NCBI RefSeq assembly: GCF_001552275.1 | Contig: NZ_BCQW01000019.1 | Location: forward strand, 1-64,000 | From: Amphibacillus sediminis NBRC 103570 | Lineage (GTDB): Bacteria > Bacillota > Bacilli > Bacillales > Amphibacillaceae | Reading direction: 5' to 3' | Length of the DNA: 64,000 nt | Part shown: positions 9,460 through 19,096 of the stretch, piece by piece | Position numbering within the stretch: position 1 is the first letter of the stretch | How the letters are laid out: every line of letters begins with the position of its first letter | Position numbers and translations under genes: made by a program | The notes under the pieces: generated by a model | What the model saw: the letters and a program-made list of their open reading frames with translations, nothing else | Told to the model about the DNA's origin: nothing | Database searches by the model: none

Positions 9460-10017
9460 TTGAATTTAGAGCAGCTTATACAAGAGAGAAGATCCGTATC
9501 GCTTTTTGATGACCGCTCCGTTGATTTGTCTGAAGTTAAGGCACTGTTAAAGACAGCTGCTTGGGTCCCTAACCATAAAATGACTCAGCCCTGGCGGTTT
9601 GTATTGGTAACAGGTGAGACAAAGGATCAGCTTGCTCAATTAGCAGGTCGTTTTAATAGTCGAGGAAAAACAGGTGAAGAAAAAGACACAGCTTACACAA
9701 AGGGGTATCAAAATTTTAAGCAGGTGCCTGTTTTTTTAATGGTACTAATGCGTGAAACGCATTTATTAAAGCTAAGACAAGAAGATTATATGTCAACGGG
9801 ACTCATTATTCATAACCTAAGCTTATTATGCTGGGAAAAGGGAATCGGAATGATTTGGAAGACTGGACCGCTTACAGACGAAGCAGAGTTCCGTGACTTA
9901 ATTGGGGCAACCCCAGGAGAAAAATTTGTTGGTATGATCCAGCTAGGTTATCCTAAGAAAATACCTAAGGCTCGACCCCGAATTGACTTAGAAGAGCGAA
10001 TTACCGAATTAAAATAA
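9460..10017 (+). CDS. nitroreductase family protein (YdjA/YfhC-like)
   Basis: A single-domain FMN-dependent oxidoreductase of 185 residues. The opening IQERRSVSLFDDRSVDLSEV and WVPNHKMTQPWRFVLVTGE are typical of the small YdjA-like branch, and GIGMIWKTG and QLGYP fit the FMN-binding C-terminal part. Substrate is unknown; members reduce nitro-compounds or quinones with NAD(P)H. The TTG at 9460 is chosen because AAGGA lies nine bases ahead; the nearby ATG at 9450 is in another frame. Divergent from galK across about 180 bases and closed by a strong terminator, so it is probably monocistronic. Confidence 0.88.
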   Translation: MNLEQLIQERRSVSLFDDRSVDLSEVKALLKTAAWVPNHKMTQPWRFVLVTGETKDQLAQLAGRFNSRGKTGEEKDTAYTKGYQNFKQVPVFLMVLMRETHLLKLRQEDYMSTGLIIHNLSLLCWEKGIGMIWKTGPLTDEAEFRDLIGATPGEKFVGMIQLGYPKKIPKARPRIDLEERITELK

Positions 10018-10019
10018 TC

Positions 10020-10054
10020 AAAACAGCACGTATCATCTGATGCGTGCTGTTTTA
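10020..10054 (+). terminator. Rho-independent terminator
   Basis: AAAACAGCACG and CGTGCTGTTTT form an 11-bp stem around a 12-base loop immediately after the nitroreductase stop codon. The flanking A and T runs make it usable in both directions. Confidence 0.85.
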
Positions 10055-10195
10055 ACTTACCCACTTCTATAAATGGTGGGATGAATGTTTTGGTTCAAAC
10101 CCTGGATAAATCAAGTTAAAACGTCCGGCAGATTGGTTCAACTAACGTTCAGTGGGGGAGAGAGGAAGCTGACTAAATTCGGCGCATTTGATTGT
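10055..10195 (+). repeat. chimeric fragment of repeat families B and A
   Basis: A B-like part (TTTAAC, CCACTTCTATAAATGG, ATCAAGTTAAAAC) runs into an A-like part at 10127-10180 (GATTGGTTCAACTAACGTTC, AGTGGGGGAGAGAGGAAGC, TGACTAA), and then GGCGCATTTG, which resembles the end of B. This looks like an A element inserted in B with later deletions. Confidence 0.55.
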
Positions 10196-10307
10196 ACAGT
10201 TAATTCGCAGACGAAATACTACGGATAAAGAGTCGCTTTATCTTAAAGGATCAATAAGCTATAATAAAAATATTGGTAAAAATTAAATCAAAGTGCTGTT
10301 CAAATAC

Positions 10308-10328
10308 TACCAAATGATAAGCGTTGCA
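10308..10328 (+). repeat. repeat family C fragment
   Basis: CAAATGATAAGCGTTGCATT matches the start of the 156-bp C unit. It is interrupted exactly where repeat A2 begins with TTTATCGC, which suggests A2 inserted into a C copy. Confidence 0.45.
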
Positions 10329-10563
10329 TTTATCGCGTATAACTGGCTGGGGCTGCGATTAATCGCCCCATCGAAGGGCTTTTGTAAGACGCCCACTTCA
10401 AGAAATAAGCGAGTACGTCATTTCAAAGTGGAAGATCCAGTAGCCAGTAACGGTCCGATTGTCAACTAACGTTCAATGGGAGAGAGGCAGCTAACTAAGT
10501 TCGCGACGTTGCACGAGCACATTCTATGCGTCGAAACAACTACTGAACGAGGTTTCACTTTTT
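10329..10563 (+). repeat. repeat family A, copy A2
   Basis: Full-length, diverged copy upstream of the phospho-beta-glucosidase. It keeps the GGGGC...GCCCC hairpin, CATCGAAGGGCTTTTGTAAG, AAGAAATAAG, TCAACTAACGTTCAATGGG and ACTGAACGAGGTTTCACTTT. The right-hand stem is degraded (CAACTACTGAAC). Confidence 0.8.
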
Positions 10564-10628
10564 GTTAATACGACTCGTGTATTTACAAGCATCCATGCCA
10601 ATCCTAGCTTTTCATTCGGTATTTTTGA

Positions 10629-12101
<1,473 letters not shown>

Positions 12102-12178
12102 AGAAGAGGGCGACCATAAATACATCTTGAGCCTAAATTTAGCTATATTCCATCGGTATCGGAAGTTTTAGTATCATT

Positions 12179-12393
12179 ATATTGTAGTGTAATTGGCTAT
12201 AAGACTCCCCACTTCAAGAAATAAGGGAGTACGTCATGGCTAAGTGGGAGATCAAACAGCAAGTACCGGCCTGATTGGCTCAACTCACATTCACTGGTGG
12301 AGAGGAAGCTGACTAAGTTCACGACGTCGTGTCGCAACGTCTGCATTAGCACATCCTATGCCCGAAACCCCCACTGAACGAAGTTTCACTTAT
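12179..12393 (+). repeat. repeat family A, copy A3
   Basis: Copy that lacks the GGGGC...GCCCC hairpin segment (deleted after AATTGGCT) but keeps AAGAAATAAGGGAGTACGTC, AAGTGGGAGATC, GCGACGTCGTGTCGC-like sequence (ACGACGTCGTGTCGC) and CCCCCACTGAACGAAG. It lies between the convergent bgl and murR-like genes. From 12394 to 12582 only a short B-like remnant (ATGCACCTTGGCGTGTTGCGC near 12473) is seen. Confidence 0.8.
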
Positions 12394-12582
12394 CTAGTAT
12401 TCTGGTTAAGTGATTATGGCTATATATTAAAAACGACTGAGTGAGAAATCGATAGCTAAAATCTAGCAATCAGATGCACCTTGGCGTGTTGCGCGAGAGG
12501 GAACCACCTATTTCTCTCTTGATATTTTTAGTAGTAATCATTCTACCACAGTCTCTATATTTGCTAAAAGGTAATCATGAAT

Positions 12583-12619
12583 AAACAGCGTATGGTTAAG
12601 ATGTCACCATACGCTGTTT
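12583..12619 (-). terminator. Rho-independent terminator
   Basis: AAACAGCGTATGGT and ACCATACGCTGTTT form a perfect 14-bp stem with a nine-base loop, 33 bases downstream of the MurR/RpiR regulator stop. The run of T on the minus strand is short (TTTATT). Confidence 0.8.
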
Positions 12620-12651
12620 GCTGTTTGTTCACCTATTGTTCAAAGCTTTTT

Positions 12652-13386
12652 TCAGTGATCGCTAAGCTCTTGATAAGTGGCCTTAGCTAAGCGTTCAAGT
12701 AAATAGATAACAGGAATTTGAGTAGTTAAATTCGTATTTCCTATGAATTCGGTACTTACATAATAAGATAAGTTATAATCAGAAATCTTGGCTAGTGAGC
12801 TATCAGCATGATTGGTAATACTAATAATTAAACTACCTTCCTGCTTAAATTGGTTTACCTGTGAAAGAATATTAAGAGATTCACCGGAGACAGATAAAAC
12901 GATCGTGACACTATCTTCAATATACTGTTCATGTATGGGAAGGAAAGGGTCCTTAATGTAAAACGCGAATTTCTTTAAGCTGGAAAAATAGCGAGAACCA
13001 TATTCCGCAAGTATTCCAGAGCTTCCAATCCCAATAAATACGACTCGCTTAGCTTTAGCGATTATTTTAGCAATCGTCACAATCTTATCCTGAAAGTCTT
13101 GGGTGAGTGTACGCTCCAAAAATTCTGTTAAGCTCTTCTCACCACTGACAAATGATTGAGCCTCAACCTGCTCTTCTTTGTACATCTTTAGTTTTATTTT
13201 AAATTCTGAAAATCCCTCACAATTTAACTTTTGACAAAATCTTAATATTGTTGTTGTTGAAACATGCGTTTCATTAGCCAAATCTCGAATTCTCATGTAA
13301 ACGACTTTATCTATATTTTTAATAATGTAGCTGTATAGGCTATGTTCTAAACTGGAGAAATTAGCAATTTGTTTACTCGTAAACAT
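12652..13386 (-). CDS. MurR/RpiR-family transcriptional regulator with SIS domain
   Basis: A 244-residue regulator: an RpiR-type helix-turn-helix at about residues 1-75 (RDLANETHVSTTTILRFCQKL) and a sugar isomerase (SIS) effector domain from about 105 (VVFIGIGSSGILAEYGSRYF, TIVLSVSGES, ISITNHADSSLAK). SIS domains of this family bind phosphosugars. ATG 13386 is preferred to GTG 13398, which overlaps the GAGGTG ribosome site. The gene converges on the phospho-beta-glucosidase across a repeat A copy, so control of beta-glucoside use is plausible but not shown. It ends in a strong terminator. Confidence 0.85.
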   Translation of the reverse strand: MFTSKQIANFSSLEHSLYSYIIKNIDKVVYMRIRDLANETHVSTTTILRFCQKLNCEGFSEFKIKLKMYKEEQVEAQSFVSGEKSLTEFLERTLTQDFQDKIVTIAKIIAKAKRVVFIGIGSSGILAEYGSRYFSSLKKFAFYIKDPFLPIHEQYIEDSVTIVLSVSGESLNILSQVNQFKQEGSLIISITNHADSSLAKISDYNLSYYVSTEFIGNTNLTTQIPVIYLLERLAKATYQELSDH

Positions 13387-13641
13387 GACGAAATTCACCT
13401 CGGAAAATTAGGGATAAACTCTAGTTTCTATTATAGGCAGGGTGGATCTCAAAAGGCAATAATGAAAAAAACTGTGAGAAAAATGACAAACTGATGTATA
13501 AAATCTATTAATATTGCCCCACAATGACAAATGTAACAAGGTCACGCATTATTTTCATTAACCTTTAATCGCATTGTAACCTACTAAGCTTAATTTTGTA
13601 TTATCATGAAATCTGCTTAATCTAAAAGGAGGCAATTTTAA

Positions 13642-14412
13642 ATGAAGAAGATGGTTATGTCACTTTTGACGGTGGCAGTAGTTTCAACTGCAATACCAGC
13701 ATCACTTCATGCACAAGAGTACGAAGTCGAGTCGGGGGATAGTTTATGGAAGATTGCGCGTGATCATCATACAACTATAGCTACATTGAAAAACTTAAAT
13801 GACCTTGATTCAGATTTAATCCATCCAGGACAGGTGCTAAAAATTGAAGAAGAAATTTACCATAAAGTTGAGCGAGGCGATACGCTCTATGCATTATCAA
13901 ATAAATATGAAGTCACCGTTCTAGATCTAATGAATTGGAATGACTTAGAATCTGATTTGATTATTATAGGAGAAGAGCTTGTTATTTATCCAAATGCCCA
14001 GGCTGTTGATCATGAATTAAATCAGCAAGATCAGCCAGCAGCGGCACCAGCCGATACCAATCAATCGGTAGAAGCTCCAGCATCTAATCAATCAAATGAG
14101 ACAACGACAGCGCAGGCTGGTCAAAAGACTTTAACGATGACTGCAACAGCTTATACTGCCGAATGTGAAGGATGTACAGGTATTACAGCAACAGGTCTAA
14201 ACCTTAATGAGAATAGAAATATGAAAGTTATTGCTGTTGATCCATCTGTTATCCCACTTGGAACCCGTGTCCATGTTGAAGGCTACGGCGAGGCTGTAGC
14301 TGGAGATGTCGGTGGTGCTATTAAAGGTAATAAAATTGATATTCACGTTCCAACACGTGAAGAAGCCCTAACATGGGGTGTGCGTGAAGTAGAAGTTACA
14401 ATCTTAGAGTAA
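13642..14412 (+). CDS. secreted LysM-3D cell wall protein (YocH-like)
   Basis: A 256-residue exported protein: signal peptide at residues 1-24 ending ASLHA, two LysM peptidoglycan-binding modules at about 27-70 and 72-117 (each with a SGDSLW or RGDTLY start), a Gln/Ala/Pro/Thr-rich linker at 120-160 and a C-terminal 3D domain (MTATAYTAEC, IAVDPSVIPLGTRV, GDVGGAIKGNKIDIH) with the three aspartates that define the family. It is probably a lytic transglycosylase or muramidase-like wall remodelling enzyme, as proposed for YocH. GGAGG precedes the ATG. It is monocistronic with its own terminator. Confidence 0.9.
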   Translation: MKKMVMSLLTVAVVSTAIPASLHAQEYEVESGDSLWKIARDHHTTIATLKNLNDLDSDLIHPGQVLKIEEEIYHKVERGDTLYALSNKYEVTVLDLMNWNDLESDLIIIGEELVIYPNAQAVDHELNQQDQPAAAPADTNQSVEAPASNQSNETTTAQAGQKTLTMTATAYTAECEGCTGITATGLNLNENRNMKVIAVDPSVIPLGTRVHVEGYGEAVAGDVGGAIKGNKIDIHVPTREEALTWGVREVEVTILE

Positions 14413-14417
14413 CATAA

Positions 14418-14448
14418 AGAGGAGCAGCAGCGATAGCTGCTCTTTTTT
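14418..14448 (+). terminator. Rho-independent terminator
   Basis: GAGCAGC and GCTGCTC form a stem around a seven-base loop, followed by TTTTTT, just after the LysM-3D gene. Confidence 0.85.
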
Positions 14449-14559
14449 AGTGCTTGGAAAAGTAAATTATTAAGTAATGGTACTTAATAATAGAGCAGGT
14501 AGTCGTAAAAAAATAGAATTTGTCAGGCACTAGCAAGGTTTTAACAGGATGATGTAAAT

Positions 14560-14599
14560 AAAAAGATAGACAGGCATCGAGAGCCTTGTCATTCTTTTT
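14560..14599 (-). terminator. bidirectional terminator-like hairpin
   Basis: AAAAAGATAGACAGGC and GCCTTGTCATTCTTTTT pair with a few mismatches around a seven-base loop. It lies about 60 bases beyond the stop of the small membrane peptide gene and gives a T-run on either strand. Confidence 0.6.
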
Positions 14600-14661
14600 G
14601 GGTTGAAGATACTGACATTTCTTTATCTATGTTTGTTCTGAATTTTTGAATGGCTATCCTC

Positions 14662-14787
14662 TTACTGATGAATAGAAGTTGTCTCAGTTTGTATTTTTAT
14701 ATCATGATGATCATCGCTTTGTAATATTCCGATTAATCCGAATGTTATTACGAGTAGCAGAAATAAAATAATTAATCCCTTCCGCAT
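14662..14787 (-). CDS. small single-pass membrane peptide (41 aa)
   Basis: This frame reads MRKGLIILFLLLVITFGLIG followed by ILQSDDHHDIKIQTETTSIHQ and a TAA stop. A strong GGAGGAAAG ribosome site stands seven bases before the ATG. Residues 5-22 form one membrane segment with a positive N-terminus, so the polar tail (with DDHHD) would lie outside. It is isolated between the LysM-3D gene and a repeat A copy, with a terminator-like hairpin downstream. I do not recognise the family. Small size means that coding status rests on the ribosome site and the sharply amphipathic layout. Confidence 0.55.
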   Translation of the reverse strand: MRKGLIILFLLLVITFGLIGILQSDDHHDIKIQTETTSIHQ

Positions 14788-15140
14788 CTGTCTTTCCTCC
14801 TAGATATTTAGTACACTATCTTCTATTTTATCTGATAAAATAGCAATAGAAAAGTTATAATTAATGGAAAAATAAATATTACTATAGAGTTGCTGGAAAA
14901 GCTAGAGTAATAGGGACAGAGCCTTATTTAATAAGAGATTAAGCAGGCTTATATTGGAAGAGACCCTGTTTCAAAAAGATAGGTATCTTAAGACCCTATT
15001 GATGTTTGGACAACAAATCCCCTTAAACTGCTATAGGTGCTAGTCATAGCTATAACGAACCAACAATTAATGACGTTATGGCTGGGTAATGAGTTGCTAA
15101 TGTGTAGGGTCTATCATACTCCAATCCTAAATTGTAAAAC

Positions 15141-15393
15141 AATAAAGTGAAATTTCGTTCAGTGGGGGGTTCGACGGATAGGATGTGCTCGTGCAGACGT
15201 TGCGACACGACGTCGCGAACTTAGTTAGCTTCCGCCCCCACTAAACGTTAGTTGAACCAATCGGGCCGTTACTAGTTGTTGGATCTCCCACTTAGACATG
15301 ACGTGTTCCCTTATTTCTTGGAGTGGGAATTTTACAAAAGCCCTTCGATGGGGCGAGTAATCGCAGCCCCAGCCCGTTACCCTGCGATAAAAA
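15141..15393 (-). repeat. repeat family A, copy A4 (only minus-strand copy)
   Basis: Full-length copy read on the minus strand: left edge TTTTTTATCGCAGGGTAAC at 15393, right edge GAAATTTCACTTTATT at 15141. It keeps the GGGGC...GCCCC hairpin, GCGACGTCGTGTCGC and CCCCCCACTGAACGAAA. It ends 26 bases before the -35 box of the trp promoter. The stretch 14820-15140 holds nothing else I can name. Confidence 0.85.
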
Positions 15394-15418
15394 AGTAAGA
15401 AAATTTAATCTTTTAGTG

Positions 15419-15447
15419 TTGACATCTGAAAATGATCGTACTATGAT
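15419..15447 (+). promoter_or_regulatory. trp operon promoter (sigma-A type)
   Basis: TTGACA at 15419-15424 and TATGAT at 15442-15447 are separated by 17 bases, a near-consensus vegetative promoter. Transcription would start near 15455, at the first T-box leader. Confidence 0.85.
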
Positions 15448-15454
15448 AGTAAAC

Positions 15455-15737
15455 AATTAATACATTGCGATGCGGTGACGAAGAGGAGTAGCTTATCGTT
15501 ATTCTCCAGAGAGCTAGTGGTTGGTGAGAACTAGTGAAGACTTTAAGTGAATGGACTTCTGAGCATTCAAACCGAACAGGATATCCTTAGTAGGCTTTGA
15601 CGGGACTTGTTTCGCCGATACCAAGGAACAACGATTAGTGTCAATCATTGATCGTAAAGTGAGCAATTTCTATTGCTAATGAAGGTGGCACCACGGGTTT
15701 CCTCGTCCTTTAATTGGATGAGGGAACCCTTTTTATT
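15455..15737 (+). promoter_or_regulatory. T-box leader 1, tryptophan specifier
   Basis: First of two T-box antitermination leaders of the trp operon. Stem I carries GAATGGACTTCTGAGC, where TGG (15552-15554) follows GAA as specifier codon for tRNA-Trp. The T-box proper AAGGTGGCACCACG is at 15682-15695; the GGTGGCACC core pairs with the tRNA acceptor end in the antiterminator. The terminator stem GGGTTTCCTC...GAGGGAACCC plus T-run is at 15695-15735. Uncharged tRNA-Trp would favour read-through. Confidence 0.9.
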
Positions 15738-15769
15738 ATATTTGAAATCAATGATGTAAGAATAGTATG

Positions 15770-15990
15770 CTTAGAAAACGTTATTTTAGAGAGCTGGCGG
15801 TGGTGGGATTCCAGTATAACAACTAGGCAGAATGGGCTTACTAGAGCTTCCTCAAACGGATACAAGTAGAGGAGGACGGCTAATCCCCGTAATCGGATTG
15901 AGAGAGTAGAGACATCTGTCTCTAAATAGTGGTGGTACCGCGGTATAATTGATCGTCCCTAGATAGCAAGAGCTATTTAGGGACTTTTTT
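15770..15990 (+). promoter_or_regulatory. T-box leader 2, tryptophan specifier
   Basis: Second T-box in series. The specifier is TGG at 15833-15835 in CAGAATGGGCTTACTAGAGC. The T-box AGTGGTGGTACCGCGG is at 15928-15943, followed by the terminator stem GTCCCTAGATAG...CTATTTAGGGAC with six T residues (15955-15990). No promoter is evident between the two leaders, so one transcript must pass both terminators before trpE. Confidence 0.92.
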
Positions 15991-16112
15991 CTTTGCCGGC
16001 CAAGACGCGAGTTAAGGGTATGTTCAAAATGTTGAGTGAGGATGCGCCGTTCATCATTCGGTCGTTTTTAATAAATCCCTTTCAATAACATGAATTAAAG
16101 GAGTGAACAGGC

Positions 16113-17501
16113 ATGACTTATCCATTTCAATTGCATCAGCTTAACGCTGATACGCTAACCCCTATTACCGTGTTTAATCGACTTCAAGGGCAGAACAAAT
16201 TTATTCTCGAAAGTTCAAGTGGACATGGAGAAAAAGGACGCTATTCATTTATTGGTATCAATCCATTTAAGGAAATAAGGGCAGTGAGCCAACAAGTTGA
16301 GATTAAACATGCTGGAACAGTCGAGTTGATTACAGCTAAGCCGTTAGAAATTGTTAAACAACATATTCCGCAAATTGATTTAGATTTGCCGTTTCCATTC
16401 TATGGTGGGGCAATTGGCTACATCGGCTATGATTGCATCAGAGATTATGAAGCGATTGGGACGATGTTAACTGATGAGATTAACATGCCTGATTTACATT
16501 TATTATTCTATCAAGATTTAGTTATATTTGATCATAAACAACAAACCTTAAGTCTTGTTGCGATTGACTTTACTGGAGAGCGATCAATTGAACAGCTTCA
16601 ATCTAGCGTAAAAGAGTTGGCAGAACAAATATCGACTCCTCAGCCAGAGCAGACACAGGAAAAGTTCAATTTATCCTTTCAGCCAGCTCTTGACCAAGAG
16701 ACATTTGTAAATATGGTTAAGACAGCAAAACAACACATTATTGATGGTGATATTTTTCAGGTTGTTTTATCTCAACGGATGAAAGCACGTTTTACGGTCG
16801 ATCCGTTTACGTTTTATCGACGCCTAAGACTAGCTAACCCGTCACCATATATGTTCTATATTGACTTTGGCTCTTCGGTAGTATTAGGCGCGTCTCCTGA
16901 GAGCTTAATAAAAACCAAGGGAAAAACAGTTGTGACTAACCCAATAGCTGGTACCCGTCCACGTGGTCAGACAGAAGAACAAGACCAAGCTTTAGCTGAT
17001 GAGTTATTGGCAGATGAAAAGGAGCGGGCAGAGCATAAAATGTTAGTAGATTTGAGCCGTAATGACTTAGGGCGTGTCTGTCAGGTGAACTCAGTAAATG
17101 TCTCCAAATATATGATGATTGAACGGTATCAGCACGTCATGCACATTGTCTCTGAAGTAACTGGGGAGTTAGCCGATCCGTATACAGGGTTAGATGCTCT
17201 TATTGCAACTCTACCAGCAGGTACAGTGTCGGGTGCACCAAAGATAAGAGCAATGCAAATCATTAATGATTTGGAGAAGGATAAGCGAGGTGTTTATGCT
17301 GGTTCGGTAGGTTATATTAATATCAATGGTGACATTGATCTCGCATTAGCGATCCGAACAATGGTTATTAAAGAGAAAACGGCTTATGTTCAAGCTGGGG
17401 CTGGCATCGTTTATGATTCAGATCCTATTAGTGAATATCAGGAAACATTAAATAAAGCAAAAGCATTATTGGAGGTTACTAACCATGATTTTATTAATTG
17501 A
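16113..17501 (+). CDS. trpE: anthranilate synthase component I
   Basis: Converts chorismate, with ammonia from TrpG, to anthranilate, the first step of tryptophan synthesis. The 462-residue protein has the N-terminal regulatory region with FILESSSG (tryptophan feedback site LLES-like) and a C-terminal chorismate-binding domain with DIFQVVLSQR, NPSPYMFYI, GTRPRG, HKMLVDLSRNDLGRVC, LPAGTVSGAPKIRAM and AGAGIVYDSDP. GGAG precedes the ATG. First gene of trpEGDCFBA; it overlaps trpG by 17 bases. Synthesis is controlled by the two tryptophan T-boxes upstream. Confidence 0.96.
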   Translation: MTYPFQLHQLNADTLTPITVFNRLQGQNKFILESSSGHGEKGRYSFIGINPFKEIRAVSQQVEIKHAGTVELITAKPLEIVKQHIPQIDLDLPFPFYGGAIGYIGYDCIRDYEAIGTMLTDEINMPDLHLLFYQDLVIFDHKQQTLSLVAIDFTGERSIEQLQSSVKELAEQISTPQPEQTQEKFNLSFQPALDQETFVNMVKTAKQHIIDGDIFQVVLSQRMKARFTVDPFTFYRRLRLANPSPYMFYIDFGSSVVLGASPESLIKTKGKTVVTNPIAGTRPRGQTEEQDQALADELLADEKERAEHKMLVDLSRNDLGRVCQVNSVNVSKYMMIERYQHVMHIVSEVTGELADPYTGLDALIATLPAGTVSGAPKIRAMQIINDLEKDKRGVYAGSVGYININGDIDLALAIRTMVIKEKTAYVQAGAGIVYDSDPISEYQETLNKAKALLEVTNHDFIN

Positions 17502-18117
17502 TAATTATGATTCGTTCACCTATAACCTCTATCAATATATAAGTGAGCTAGGTGTGGAAGTGAAAGTGGTACGAAACGATCAAATTACCCTTGAAGAAAT
17601 AGAAGCATTAGCTCCAGAGGCAATTGTATTATCGCCGGGTCCAGGTACTCCAAAAGAAGCGGGAATATGCATTGAAGTGGTTAAAGCTTTTGAACAAAAG
17701 CTGCCGATATTAGGAATCTGCTTGGGGCATCAAGCAATCGGAGAAGCCTATGGGGCGAAAGTTAGCCATGCGAAGCAAATTAAGCACGGAAAAACATCTC
17801 TGATTACGCATCATCAAGCTGAACTCTTTCAAGGCTTACCTAAGGAAATTGAAGTGATGCGTTATCATTCCCTTGTAATTCTTAAGGATACATTACCCGA
17901 TTGTTTAACCGTGACGGCTACATCAATAGACGATCACGAGATCATGGCGATAAAACATCATGTTTTACCGATCTACGGTATGCAATTTCATCCAGAATCG
18001 ATAGGGACAACTGAAGGAAAACAACTACTGGCGAATTTTTTAACAACGATTAGGGAGGTTTGTGCAGATGAAGACATATCTAGAGAAAGTAATCGCTCAT
18101 CAAGCGTTAACCGTTGA
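17485..18117 (+). CDS. trpG: anthranilate synthase component II (glutamine amidotransferase)
   Basis: Class I glutamine amidotransferase that feeds ammonia to TrpE and may also serve p-aminobenzoate synthesis. DNYDSFTYNL opens it; the nucleophile is Cys79 in GICLGHQAIGEAYG, and MQFHPES holds the His-Glu pair. TTGGAGG precedes the ATG inside trpE. At 210 residues it has about 18 extra C-terminal residues compared with the usual end near FLTTIREV, because its frame runs 50 bases into trpD. In B. subtilis trpG lies in the folate operon, so a dedicated trpG inside the operon is a difference. Confidence 0.94.
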   Translation: MILLIDNYDSFTYNLYQYISELGVEVKVVRNDQITLEEIEALAPEAIVLSPGPGTPKEAGICIEVVKAFEQKLPILGICLGHQAIGEAYGAKVSHAKQIKHGKTSLITHHQAELFQGLPKEIEVMRYHSLVILKDTLPDCLTVTATSIDDHEIMAIKHHVLPIYGMQFHPESIGTTEGKQLLANFLTTIREVCADEDISRESNRSSSVNR

Positions 18118-19096
18118 AGAAATGGAACAGGCATCACAGTTGCTTTTTAACCCTGAAACGCCGGAGCCTCAAATTGCTGCCTTTCTAACAGCGTTAAGTA
18201 TGAAGGGGGAGACCGTTGATGAAATAACTGGACTTGTTCGAGTTATTCGTCGGCAGGCACTTTCTGTTCCAGAGGTGGTGACAGATGCGATCGATAATTG
18301 TGGAACGGGAGGGGATGGCTCACACAGCTTTAATATTAGCACAACAAGTGCCTTTGTCTTAGCAGGAGCAGGTCTTACTGTAGCGAAACATGGCAATCGG
18401 AGTGTCTCAAGTAAAACTGGCAGTGCGGATGTGCTGGAGGCATTAGGAGTTGAATTAAGTGCTACACCAGAGCAAATGAGTGAGTTGTTAAAGGATAATG
18501 GAATTGCCTTTTTGTTCGCCCAGCATGTTCACCCAGCTATGAAGCAAATCATGAAAGTAAGACGAGGGCTAGGTATTCCAACCATCTTTAATCTAATTGG
18601 TCCATTGACCAATCCTGTTGATTTAACGACACAGCTATTAGGCATCTATCGCCGTGAATTATTAGAGCAGATGGCCAATGTGCTTCACCAGCTTGGTCGT
18701 AAACGTGCCTTGATCATTAATGGGGCTGGTTATATGGATGAAGCTTCGTTAGCAGGTGAAAACCATTGCGTGCTGCTTGATCGTGGTGAAGTGATGCAGT
18801 TTACACTAAACCCCGAGGACGTTGGCTTGACTCCGGTTGAGAACGAAGCAATTCGTGGAGGCGATGCAGTTGAAAATGCTAGACTGCTAAAGTCAGTGTT
18901 AAAAGGCGAGCTAGGTCCGCATAGAGACACAGTTTTACTTAATGCAGGACTCGGTATTTTTGCTAGTGGTAAAGTAAATAGTGTTCAAGAGGGTGTTGAA
19001 CTTGCTCGAGAAAGTATTGACTCTGGTGCTGCTTTGCGTAAGCTAGAGTTCTTGATCGACTACAGTAGCCGACATCAACAAGGGGTGAAAAAATGA
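18068..19096 (+). CDS. trpD: anthranilate phosphoribosyltransferase
   Basis: Joins anthranilate to PRPP. The 342-residue protein shows the PRPP-binding DNCGTGGDGSHSFNIST, KHGNRSVSSKTGSADVLEALG, and the anthranilate-site sequence VRRGLGIPTIFNLIGPLTNP. GTG 18062 is also open, but ATG 18068 lies nine bases after AGGGAGG and is preferred. The start lies inside trpG (50-base overlap), and the stop overlaps the trpC start (ATGA). Confidence 0.95.
   Translation: MKTYLEKVIAHQALTVEEMEQASQLLFNPETPEPQIAAFLTALSMKGETVDEITGLVRVIRRQALSVPEVVTDAIDNCGTGGDGSHSFNISTTSAFVLAGAGLTVAKHGNRSVSSKTGSADVLEALGVELSATPEQMSELLKDNGIAFLFAQHVHPAMKQIMKVRRGLGIPTIFNLIGPLTNPVDLTTQLLGIYRRELLEQMANVLHQLGRKRALIINGAGYMDEASLAGENHCVLLDRGEVMQFTLNPEDVGLTPVENEAIRGGDAVENARLLKSVLKGELGPHRDTVLLNAGLGIFASGKVNSVQEGVELARESIDSGAALRKLEFLIDYSSRHQQGVKK

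Noticed and set aside
13490-13620. WalR box before the LysM-3D gene
   Set aside because: TGTAAC occurs near 13530, but I found no properly spaced second half.
14820-15140. small RNA or gene remnant in the gap before repeat A4
   Set aside because: Short pseudo-coding stretches and no promoter-terminator pair; nothing supportable.
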